NCBI GenBank assembly: GCA_009869945.1
Contig: WIXG01000613.1
Coordinates: 1-32,515 of the forward strand
Origin: Mesaphorura yosii
Lineage: Eukaryota; Arthropoda; Collembola; Poduromorpha; Tullbergiidae
Direction of reading: 5' to 3'
DNA length: 32,515 nucleotides
The translations under genes were made by a program, and so were the position numbers. Below the pieces are notes generated by a model. It had not been told where the DNA came from and did not search any database. It was given only the letters and a program-made list of their open reading frames with translations. Numbering within the stretch: the first letter of the stretch is position 1; each line of letters starts with the position of its first letter. Positions 21,876 through 30,950 of this stretch are shown one piece after another.

Positions 21876-23960
21876 TCACACCAACTCCCCACACCTCCTC
21901 ACAACCACCCTCTTTGTAGGGTTCCCACTCGCATCGCCACATTCAGCAACCCTCTCAACAACTTCAATCCCTTCTAAAACATGGCCGAAAATCCCCGTAA
22001 ATCCCGGCATGTCCTGCAGTATAATCCTGAATTGTGATCCAACCAATCCTTTACTGTCGTGGCGCTTTTGCGTTCTTCTCATTCCCAATGCTCCCCTCGT
22101 TGCTGGGAGACGGGTGTCTTCGGGCATGAATAAACCTGATGGGAAGATGGAATGCCCTCCCCTCCCGTTCTGGTGCTCAAAGTCACCGGTGATGACCTGC
22201 GGGAGTTGTAAAGGGGGAATTATAAAGGGGGGAATTATAAAAGGGGGGATTTATTAGTCGGAATTAGAGGGGGAATTATAAAAGTTATTTTAGTCAAGGG
22301 AACCACAAAATGCCATGGAAACGGGGAAAAATTTAGCACCATGGCAACCAGCCAAAAGAAAACCACGCTTTTTCTTTTAATTGCTTACCGACTCCCCTCT
22401 CCAGCACTGAAACACGACACACCCCTCGAACCCGTACCCCCGATCCCCTCTCACTAAAGAGTGGAAGTTCTCGCACATCCTCGGCGCAACGTCAGGCCTC
22501 GTTTCTATGACAACCCTCCCTAGGCAACCGACTCCAATTATTTCCATGTCGAAGAAGAAGCGGGGCCCGAGGACGGGAGCTTTCTTCAGGCTCAGGCTTG
22601 AAGACGATGTCAGTTTAGCGGTGGTGAACTGGTGGATTAACTGTAGCTGTTCGATGTTGTTGCAGGTGGAGGGTTGGAGTAAAAGGGGGTGGGCCTGCTG
22701 TAGTAAATTTTGGAGGGCGGAGCGACGGTGTTGGAGGCTCGAGTGTAGTTGTAGGGGGCGCTGGTGGAAGGTGCTGTGCTGGGCTTGCAGTAAAGAGTGG
22801 ATCTGCAATGAGAATTTAAGGGGTTAGTGTCATGGGAATAAAGGAGGGTTAATTTTCTTTAACTGGATTTTTTCCCGGGAAACTTTTTTTTGGCGAATTT
22901 TTAGACGGGGGAACTTTTTTCAGGAGAAATTTTCGCGGGGGCACTTGTTCTGATTGGGAAGTCCTACGATTTGGGGCTGCTGTTTTTGCCGGGGAATTTG
23001 ATTTTTTTTGTTCGGCGAATTTTTTCGGGGGTGCTTTAATTTAGGGGGGGGGGGGATGTTTTAATTTTTTGTTGACTAATTTTTTCCCGGTGACGTTGAG
23101 AAAATATGAGTTACTGGGTACTTTGTATTTTTTTCATGGAGAATTCCTTTGGGCTATTTGGCGACTACTTTTCTCTGACTTGTCATTTCTTTAAGGACGT
23201 TATCTCCGCCGCAGGCGGTCCGCTCTTAACGACGCCATCCCCATAAAATTCTTACCTCTCCCAATTCCCCCGCTCCAACCAACCCCCCTCCCTGAATCAA
23301 AACCCCCTCCAATTCTTCCTTAACACTTTGAAGGGCATCAATCAGTTTGAGCATCAGGTCCTGCTGCTTGCGTTCGAAGTTGTACACTTCTGACAATAAG
23401 TTCCCAACGGAGCGGGACTCGGAGTCGATGGCTGATTGGATTGAAGATGAGGCGTCCGAGATAGGGAGGAGTGAGTGGGTTGTTATGGCAGCGGTGGTGG
23501 ACTCGCCGTTCTGGAGCGCTGGAGTGGTTGTTGGGTGGTCCTGCAAAGAGAACATTTTAAGGGTCCGCTCACTCGCCCTCCGCGCCAAGGCGCGGTCATC
23601 ACTTGTGGACCATAAAAATTGGAAAAAATACTTTAAGAATTGCCGTGGTAACCCAAAAAAACAAAAATAAGTCAAGAATTGTCATGGTAATTGGAAAAAA
23701 ACTTCACTCGCCCTTCGCGCTTGCGCGCAGTGGCGTCACTTGTGGACCATAAAAATTGGAAGATAATCAAGAATTGCCGTTGTAACCCGAAGACAATATA
23801 ATTTTTAAAAAAACAATTTAGGTATTGCTGGGGGAACACGAAAAATACAAAACAATAAAAAAAAACAATAAAAATCATGAATTGCCGTCATAACCCTAAA
23901 GACAAAGTTTAAAAGAAAATACAAGAGTTGACTTGGTGCCGACCAAATAATTGTCATAGT
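21476..23960. repeat. Dispersed ATTGTCATGGTAACC motif and short hairpin repeats
   Basis: Introns and flanks of the B-box-cyclophilin gene hold many copies of a short motif close to AATTGTCATGGTAACC (21476-21493, 21574-21588, 23638-23653, 23677-23690, 23773-23790, 23946-23954 in part). They alternate with CTCGCCCTCCGCGC-type hairpins (about 21513-21537, 23570-23605, 23705-23745). The same pair of modules recurs at 27.2-27.6 kb and 29.9-30.9 kb. The spacing is irregular, so these are dispersed repeats and not a satellite. Confidence 0.7.
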
Positions 23961-24239
23961 AACCCCCAAAAACCCCCTTCTTGCTCGGCGTACTGCACTC
24001 ACCTTCAAACACCCCGCCTGACAAACCCCCCTGCAACAACTCCCGCACCAGTAAACCAACTGTTGCCCGGGGTGCAGGTCGCAGTACTCAATTTCATCCA
24101 GCTTCCAGCTATTAATCAGGCTCGATAATTCGTCCTCATTGTTGCTCCAGCACGATTTCGATAATGGATTTTGCTGGGGTTGGAGCCCGGATTTCAATAG
24201 TGTTGAGTACGGCAGCTGCTGGACGGAGAGGGAACCCAT
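21876..24239 (-). CDS. B-box, coiled-coil and cyclophilin-like protein (TRIM-Cyp-like layout)
   Basis: Four exons on the minus strand (24239-24003, 23540-23256, 22802-22389, 22196-21876), all phase 0, make 418 residues. Residues 53-81 form a B-box zinc finger (CDLHPG...YWCGSCCRGVCQAGC, then DH across the first splice). A Ser/Thr-rich linker and a helical region with heptad-like spacing follow at about 120-240. Residues 255-418 are a cyclophilin fold: RVVIETRPDVAPRMCENF, YGFEGCVVFQCW, GDFEHQNGRGG, GSQFRIIL and the ending GNPTKRVVVRRCGEL. Most residues needed for proline isomerisation are changed: the FHR arginine, the FMCQGG block, the MANAG block, the second Phe of GSQFF, and the Trp and His of WLDGKH. 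It is therefore probably a binding module. No RING domain is found upstream. The role is unknown; the layout recalls primate TRIMCyp restriction factors. Confidence 0.85.
23193..23255. repeat. Partial introner-like element at a splice donor (copy E)
   Basis: In gene sense, intron 2 of the B-box-cyclophilin gene opens GTAAGAATTTTATGGGGATG, then GGCGTCGTTAAGAGCGGACC and GCCTGCGGCGGAG. These are the terminal GGCGTCGT block, the GCGGACC block and the CCGCCTGCGGCGG arm of the element. The rest of this 453-base intron is T/G-rich and not related, so this looks like a decayed or truncated copy with only its donor end left. Confidence 0.65.
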
Positions 24240-25239
24240 TCTTCAAGAAGTGAAGTTGTGGTGGAGTCACTTTCTTGATGTCAGAGAGGCTGTAGGAAGG
24301 AAGGGAGGGTTAAAATTCAGGGGCCCACCGATTCCCGCCGCCCGGCACACCGGCTCCACACTCACCCTCTCTTTGCTCGACGTTGCTATGGCGCGCCCAC
24401 TCGTCAAATCCCTGCTTCCAGTGCGTAGAGTCGGCTGTTGCTATGACGAAGGAGAAGACGAGGCCTTTTCCACTTAATTTGCGACTTTAACCTTTGACTT
24501 TCAATTAATTCAGAGTCTTGGTGGACTGAACGCTCGCTGCAAGAATCGGAACCGCACACTCCTGTACAGTGCACACGCTTTACTCAGAGTGCGGGGGGAC
24601 GCTATACTGCTGTTGCTTCTGCTGTAGTGGCGTGGCGTAGCGTGCACGCGGGCTCGGCTTTCAATGATGGCTTCCCTCCGCTGCTGTACGCTTTATGCAT
24701 GGGAGAGCAGCACGCCTTCCCACACACGCACGTACAAGAATGCATAAGAGTGGAGAAAGACTGTACGAGCGTGGATGACGTCACCCCGGCCGCTCTTTCT
24801 CTGCTCCTTTGTGTGCACCGAGAGACTCGAGACTTGCTCCTCGTCTTCGCCTCTTCCTTGTCCTGTGCTGCCGGTCCAGGCGGGAGTCGAGATCCCAAGG
24901 AATCGAGCGCTGGAGCAAGGAAGCTGGAGGTTACCATGGGACGCTGGGCGGTTGATGCGGAAGGGGTGCCGGTTGGAAAAACGAGAGACACCCTTCAAAA
25001 TGTACGTGCACGCCTCGGTGCACTTTTATTCCCCACCGCTCCCGATAATACACACCCCCCAGAAATATTCACACAACTTTCAGTATTACAATCATTATAA
25101 TGGTAATTTTACGTACAAAAAGTCCCCCCGAAAGTTAAAGTTCGCGCCACCCACGAGTCTACTATTCCCTGTACAAAAGAGTAGTCCCCGCCCGACGAGT
25201 CGCGGGAGAATCGGTAATTGAATTTATATTATCCTCCGG
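24240..25239. other. Leader of the B-box-cyclophilin gene and 3' end of the HhH gene
   Basis: A minus-strand acceptor (TTCCTACAG) ends at about 24293, so the B-box-cyclophilin start codon probably lies in a second or later exon with a leader intron upstream. A minus-strand AATAAA (TTTATT at 25025-25030) lies about 210 bases past the HhH stop and is its likely poly(A) signal. The frames of 100-157 codons between 24602 and 25221 stay open on both strands and have no recognisable content. Confidence 0.5.
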
Positions 25240-27676
25240 CTACAGTATCTTGATCTTCTTGGGGGCGGAGGGACCGCTGTACGTGTTATCTCCCTCCACG
25301 AACCCGTCCAGGGAGGTGGAGCAGTCTTCTTCTCCGGGAAGGAGCGGGCCGCCACTCACGGTGGTGGCTGAAGGAGGCTCCGACTCCCTGCTGTCCGTGT
25401 TATCATTGCTGTTCTCATACAGGACGAGGCTCGAAGAACTCGAGTCGTCCTGCTGCTGCTGAACAGAGGAGAGCTGCTCCTGCTGCTGGAATCCACTGCT
25501 GCTGTTCTCATGGTGCTCCTGCTGCTCCTGGGGAGGGTCGGGCTGGAGGGCTTCCTGGAAGGGGGCGGGCTCTCCGTCGCCATAGAGCTGATCGGACTGA
25601 TGGAGCTCGAACCCGTTCTCCCCCGCTGCTCCTGCAGCAGAGACTGCCGTGCCCCCCGCGTGGTTATACTCCTCCACTTCCTCTTCTTCGTGGTGGTCTT
25701 GGTGGGGCTCATCGTAATTAACGTGTGTGGGACGGTCCTCCTCCTCGTTGTCTTGCTCCTCCCCTCCATCTCCTGCTTCCGCCGCCGCCCCATTCTTGCC
25801 CCCCACCACTCCGGAGCCTGGTTCAGGAACCCCCGCTAACAACTCTGGTTTATGAGAGAGTAGAACGTGGTGCGTCCAGAGCACTAACTCGATACGGTGG
25901 GGGCTCCACTCTGGACCTAGCTTGGCCCGGGCCTACGGAAGAGAGAAGGAGTTTAGTCACCTCCTCGGAATATAAAACGCACCCCACTGGACAACCGCCC
26001 AGACTTTGAAAAGTTTGGAAACTTTTCTCGACAGTTCGGAGTTGCTAAGGTGTTTTGGGCTGTTTGGCCAATTTTTCGAAGGGACTTTGGTTTGAGAATC
26101 TTGGGACTCTGTTTTTTCTCATCATTGGGAAAGTCTTAATCCCCCGGGACTTTGGAAAGAAATCTCGATTCTAGCGTTTTTCTGAGCACTAGGAATGCCT
26201 TAATAAATCTGCCTCTGGCGAATTTTACGAGGGGACTTTGAAAAAAATCGGGATTCTGAGCTGTTTGGTTTTCTGATCATTGTGAAAGCCTTAATAAATC
26301 TGTGCTTGGTGAGTTTTTAGATGGGACTTTGAAAAACAAATGAGTTTCTGGGGACTTGGGTTTTCTGATCATTGGGAAAGTCTTCACAATTATGACTGAC
26401 TAAATTTCCTTCTCCGAGCTCTGTCACCTCCCCCGGCTGTAACGAATTGGGTGTCCGGCGCCAGTAGTTTTCTCCGCCACCAGAGATATCTTCTTACCTG
26501 CCCGATCGCCCTCATCATCTCCCCGTACTCCTGCACCGTGTAGTCAATGCCTTCTATCTCCGGCACAGCAGCAAGGCACTCATCCGCCATGAAGGCGGCC
26601 CGATCCGGGGCGGCGGCTGTTAACAGGGCGGAGGCGGTGGCCGGGCCGATGCCCTGCAAATAAAACACGGTCGGGTTCAAAGAGCCATGGTGACAATTCA
26701 AGTTTGAGGGATTCAAAGAGGTCACTCTTAAAAAAGCGGGAAAGTTTAAACTTACCTTCAGATTGCAAAGATAGTTAATCGCAGCCGTCAGATCGTCTTT
26801 CTTGAACAAAGCACGAAATGCTTTTCTAGACTCCTGCTGGACGACCCTCGGGGAGTTCATGGTAACCAACTCTTTAAGGCGTGGGCGGAACTTGCCCCTC
26901 TACGAGAGGGAAAGGAGCATAAATTAGCAAAGGGGACAGAGCGGGTAGAAATTGAACGAAGACCACCAAACTTAAAGACTCACCGCCAACTTCCACCGCA
27001 TCGTATTAACTAGCTCCTCATGTATAATATGGTAGTCGGGGCTCCTTGACGCAATCTTCTTTGGCAGTTCGTTCTGCATCCACTCATCGAGTTTTATGAG
27101 CTCTTGTGGCTTCTTAGATTTCGACTCGGCCTTCAATTGGAGGGCGGTGGGGTACAGTGTGCAGAGGTGGCTATAAATAATAGTTTTGGGGGGCATTACT
27201 CGGGGACTCTCTCTCAAATTGTTGAGGCGTGTCCCTGCGCACGCGAAGGGCGAGTGAGGAATTCGGGTCAATCATTTTTGATAGGTACCCTCACTCGCCC
27301 TGCGCGCAGAAGTGGCATCACTCGGGGAGCAAACAATTAAAATTTAAAAAGAAAAACAAGCAATTCAACAATTGCCGTGGTAAGAAAAAAAAATTACCCC
27401 TCATTCGCCCTCCGCGCAGGGCGCGGGAGGGGCATCACTCGGGGACCAAAAAATTCAAAAATTGTTAAGATTATCCAAAAAAAATTCCTCACTCGCCCTC
27501 CGCGCAAGCGCGCGGCATCACTCGGGGACACTTTAAAGGGGAGAGAGTAGAGAGAAAAAATAATCCCTCACTCGCCCCTCCGCGCTATCGTGCGCAGGGG
27601 CATCACTCGGTCTATTAACTCACCTAAACTGTGCCGGGCACGCCCTAGCTAGTAAAGCCGCCGTGGTAATCTCCAT
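25240..27676 (-). CDS. Helix-hairpin-helix protein with acidic, Gln-rich tail; family unknown
   Basis: Five exons on the minus strand (27676-27624, 27170-26984, 26899-26756, 26653-26498, 25932-25240) join in phase to 410 residues. The first 128 residues are helical with a basic conserved-looking run RWKLARGKFRPRL across the exon 2-3 junction. Exon 4 starts with GIGPATASALL, a classic helix-hairpin-helix motif that binds the DNA backbone in repair glycosylases and related proteins, followed by DRAAFMADE. From about residue 210 the protein is disordered, rich in E, D, Q, S and H, and ends in a basic PKKIKIL that could act as a nuclear signal. No catalytic residues of a glycosylase were identified, so a DNA-binding nuclear role is inferred only. 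Intron 1 carries four short hairpin repeats. Intron 4 opens with GTAAGAAGATATCTCTGGTG, like introner copy C. Confidence 0.8.
27230..27612. repeat. Cluster of four short GC hairpin repeats in HhH intron 1
   Basis: Four copies of a module lie at about 27288-27328, 27398-27446, 27485-27529 and 27564-27610. Each begins CTCACTCGCCC, has a self-complementary core (for example CGCCCCTCCGCGC..GCGCAGGGGC) and ends GGCATCACTCGG. Between them are A-rich spacers with ATTGCCGTGGTAAG. Other copies are at 28546-28580, 28610-28640 and 30733-30880. The last copy runs almost into the donor site of exon 1. Confidence 0.75.
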
Positions 27677-29668
27677 CCTTGTGATATTTTATTAGTGGGC
27701 TGTGGCGGTTGCCCAGACGATGATGATCGCGAGTCTCTTTAAAGGAAGAGCAATGGAGGAGCTCAGGCTGCTTCTCAGCGGAGATGAGCTTCACCCAAGC
27801 AGCGTGTCTCGGACAGTGGACAATAGCAAACAACTTCGGCTCACAGACTCCCGTCGTCAGAAAAGTTCGGAGACAGAGTTTCTTGGATTTCAGAGAATTT
27901 AATAAGAGTCACTCGGTTCACTCTCTCTCCTCAGCACTTATTCGTCGTCCTCGTCAAAATGGAGTTTCACTCTCTCTGCTACTCCTGCTTCGGCTGCTGT
28001 CTTTGCTCTCTTTTGTTCTGTCTGCTGCCTGCTGCTCTCATACATTGTGAGACGGGGGTCGACTCTCTCCTTCCTCACTCCACACTCGCTCGCCGCAGTC
28101 GACTGCTGCTCTCGCCTATGCCGTAGCGGCCATCTGCCGGCTCCCACTTTTGGCGCATGAAACTCTTTGTCTCTCTCCGACATGAAAACCCCCCACCGCC
28201 CAAGACCACCACTGCGAGGAGGCAGATAAGTAGACAGGCTTTCGAATCCCATTTTGACCTATCAGGAATCCGTTGGCTTATCAGTATTGCAGTATTGAGT
28301 TTGCACTGATTTCAGAGGTGAAACGAATTAAAACCACTATCAAAGTTCACGAGCTGCAGGGTGAAGGCGACGACCGCTCGCGAGCACAGAAGTGGTCAGA
28401 CTGAAGGCAAATTTTCAGCCTGCAGCTGGCAAGTGCAGCGAAGGAACGCGAATGCCAATTGAAGTCTTACGAAATTGGAGAAACTTCAAACAAGAATTCC
28501 TTCGCATTTTTGCCACGGACACACGGAAATATTTTTGGAGGGCACATTCGCCCTTCGCGCAGCGGCATCACTCTGTGACGCTTTATATTATGGGGGGGGG
28601 GGGAACCTTCGCCCCTCCGCGCTACCGTTCGCAGGGGAATAGCTCGAGTAAATCAACATCAGCTGACTTTAGTGTACTTTTATTCATCTCAAAACCGAAA
28701 GTTGCACAAAGTCTTCCAAAACGATTTCACAATCCCCAAAATTCGCCTCGCAAATCACGCCCGACCGAGACCCGTCTCGACATCCAATTTAGTGCATAAT
28801 ACTTAATTAAATATACAGTGTGTGCGGTTTTCAAAATTGTACCGCTATTTCTAACTTAAAATGCGCCGTGTGTACAAATTCTGCGTGATTCAAATCTAAG
28901 TGCTCATAAGCATGAGCACAATTTCGCACAATACAGCTCGAATTACACTGACGATAATTACTGCTCACAATAGGAATGTGTGAAATACACATGAAAATTT
29001 AAGGGCATGGACCACCAAAACCCATGGGCCTTAACTCTAGTTTACAATTTTTCACGAATTTTACCGAAAATAGCAGATTTTATAGACACAAGTTGTCAGG
29101 GTGACACGCGCAAAGCCCTCCACCTATTCTAGTCTTCTAATTTTCTATAATTTGACTTCTGACGACTGCTCTTCCTACACATTACAATTTTTTATTATTA
29201 TCGTATTTCAAGTCTGTCAATTCCACCACTTTTCTTTCCTTCACTATTACGCTCTTCAAGCTTCATGACAACTCACCTGATTGGCTAATTTTACTAAATC
29301 CTACGATTTTATTGTTATGACGTCCTTCAGCTCGTTTTACCATCTTATTCTTATTATGGATGGCAGAATTTGACTCTCGAGATGTGAAATTACTCGTAAT
29401 CAAGAACTCGGAACAGAAATCACAATCGCCACTTAAAATACATAACCTAACCTTCCGCACTAATAGGAAGTGAGGATAGTGCTAGGGGTGAGCGTGTGGA
29501 AGCGATCACAAATTCTCAGAAACCATAACAATAGAGGGTGAAAATTAATATTTAATACAGCTTGCAAACTTGGAATTTGTAGCTAGTTTAACACGTAACA
29601 ATTTAATTTGTATAATGTCCTTTTGACAATTTAGCCTGTTGTTTACCCGTCTGCTCTGCACTGCTCCC
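27677..29668. other. Unassigned region between the HhH gene and Bax inhibitor-1
   Basis: It holds the promoter side of the HhH gene and the 3' side of Bax inhibitor-1 (ATTAAA-like sites on the minus strand, read as TTTAAT near 29551 and 29602). A minus-strand frame at 28252-27938 codes 104 residues with a very charged end (FDEDDE) and a plausible ATG context; it could be a small gene but has no recognisable family. The frame at 28392-28799 on the plus strand has no recognisable content. Two degenerate hairpin repeats lie at 28546-28640. Confidence 0.35.
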
Positions 29669-30950
29669 CTAGCGACTAGACCGCTTCTTTCCCCGTGAAG
29701 ATGACTGCTCCCGATCCGCGAGAAGCACGAGCAAATGCTTAAAGATGGAGGCCAAGTCCATGAAGAGAGTTAATGCATGCCAAATGTAGTCACGATCACC
29801 CATCCGGAACTTTTCAATAATCAAGTGTGTGTCGTACAGGATGAAGGCTGACATTAAGAAGAGGCCGGCCAGGAGTTGGATCTGTGTGAAAAAAAGTTTT
29901 GGGGGGTCAAATCACTCGTTCACCATAAAAATTCAAGAATCGTCATGAAATTTTTTTAAAACTCAACAAATTCACATATAATTTTAAAAAAAAATAAACC
30001 AAGCAATTCAAGAATTGTCATGGTAACCAAGTCAGCTCACTCGTGAACCAAACAAATTCAAAAATTGTCATGGCAACTCACATAAGCAATCGATCCGGAC
30101 CGGAAGAAGATGTTCATGATAGAAGCCAGAAGCATCGTGCTCAAAATAGACATCAGAGGAGCCCCAAGCGCCAAGTACTTCCCCTCCGGTGCGATGAGGG
30201 CGCTCAGCGTGAAGCAGGAGAAGATGACGCATGTGTACAGGAGAGCGCTGATGACGATAGAGGGGTTCAGCTCCCAGACAGCGGAGATGAGGGGGCCGGT
30301 GGACATTCCTATGGTGTATTGGAAATTCAAATTTAAAGCAAAAAACCCAATTTCCCCTCCGCCAAATCCATCTCAATCTTCCCGTTTCTAAGGCAGTTTT
30401 TACCTGAGCAGAAAGCGAGCCCATTCAAATACAAGAACCGCATCCCATCGTCTTTTCCTTCAGCGTTACGGGAGAACGCGAGCATCAGAATTAAAGTGAA
30501 GGAGCCGAGTCCACTCAGGAGTCCCCCTTGCCAGATGCCTGTTAAAATTGGGGAGGAATTCATGAGCCATAAAAGTTGTTTGATGTTTGGAAACAAATTT
30601 AAAAAACTCACCATTCACATGACAAGCAGCTCCGACAGCAGCGACCAATGTAGCTGAGGCGATCGAGGCATACACATTCTTCAAGTGTGAGCGGAGTGGC
30701 CCATCCCTGCGGGAAAATAATAGAAGAGGTCACCTCACTCGCCCCCGCCTTTGGGGTAGGAATTGGAGAAAAAGTCAAAATTATGGAGGGTCACCTCACT
30801 TGCCCTTCGCGCGCAAGGCGCACATCCTCACTCGCCCCACCGAGCTATCGCACGGAGGGGCATCACTCGGGAACGCTTAAGGGGGGATAAATTGAGAGAA
30901 ACTTACAGTTTGTTACTCATCAACGATGAGAAATTGTTTAGGGTTTCCAT
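29669..30950 (-). CDS. TMBIM6: Bax inhibitor-1 (TMBIM6), ER calcium-leak and anti-apoptotic protein
   Basis: Five exons on the minus strand (30950-30907, 30706-30612, 30538-30404, 30308-30082, 29881-29669) join in phase to 237 residues, exactly the length of human BI-1. The protein has the family pattern HLKNVYASIA near the start, then six or seven hydrophobic segments. The end is the hallmark ILYDTHLIIEK..MGDRDYIWHALTLFMDLASIFKHLL, followed by a basic tail RGKKRSSR. Asp residues in the YDT and MDLAS segments correspond to the pH-sensing pair described in the family. It sits in the endoplasmic reticulum membrane, lets calcium leak out and protects from stress-induced death. Introns are short. 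Intron 1 carries GC hairpin repeats, and the exon 4 donor is overlapped by an ATTGTCATGGCAACTCAC copy of the dispersed motif. Confidence 0.95.
30733..30880. repeat. Short GC hairpin repeats in Bax inhibitor-1 intron 1
   Basis: Three copies of the CTCACTCGCCC...GCATCACTCGG module lie here (about 30733-30760 partial, 30795-30822 partial, 30824-30873 full). The full copy has a hairpin core CCCCACCGAGCTATCGCACG with GGAGGGG closing it. Together they make up most of this 200-base intron. Confidence 0.7.

Noticed and set aside
24602..25221. Several overlapping frames of 100-157 codons on both strands
   Set aside because: No domain, no consistent splice signals, and equal length on both strands point to GC-rich non-coding DNA.
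27938..28252. Minus-strand frame of 104 codons with a charged end
   Set aside because: It has an acceptable start but no family, no splice support and a similarly open opposite strand; kept only as a remark in the regional entry.
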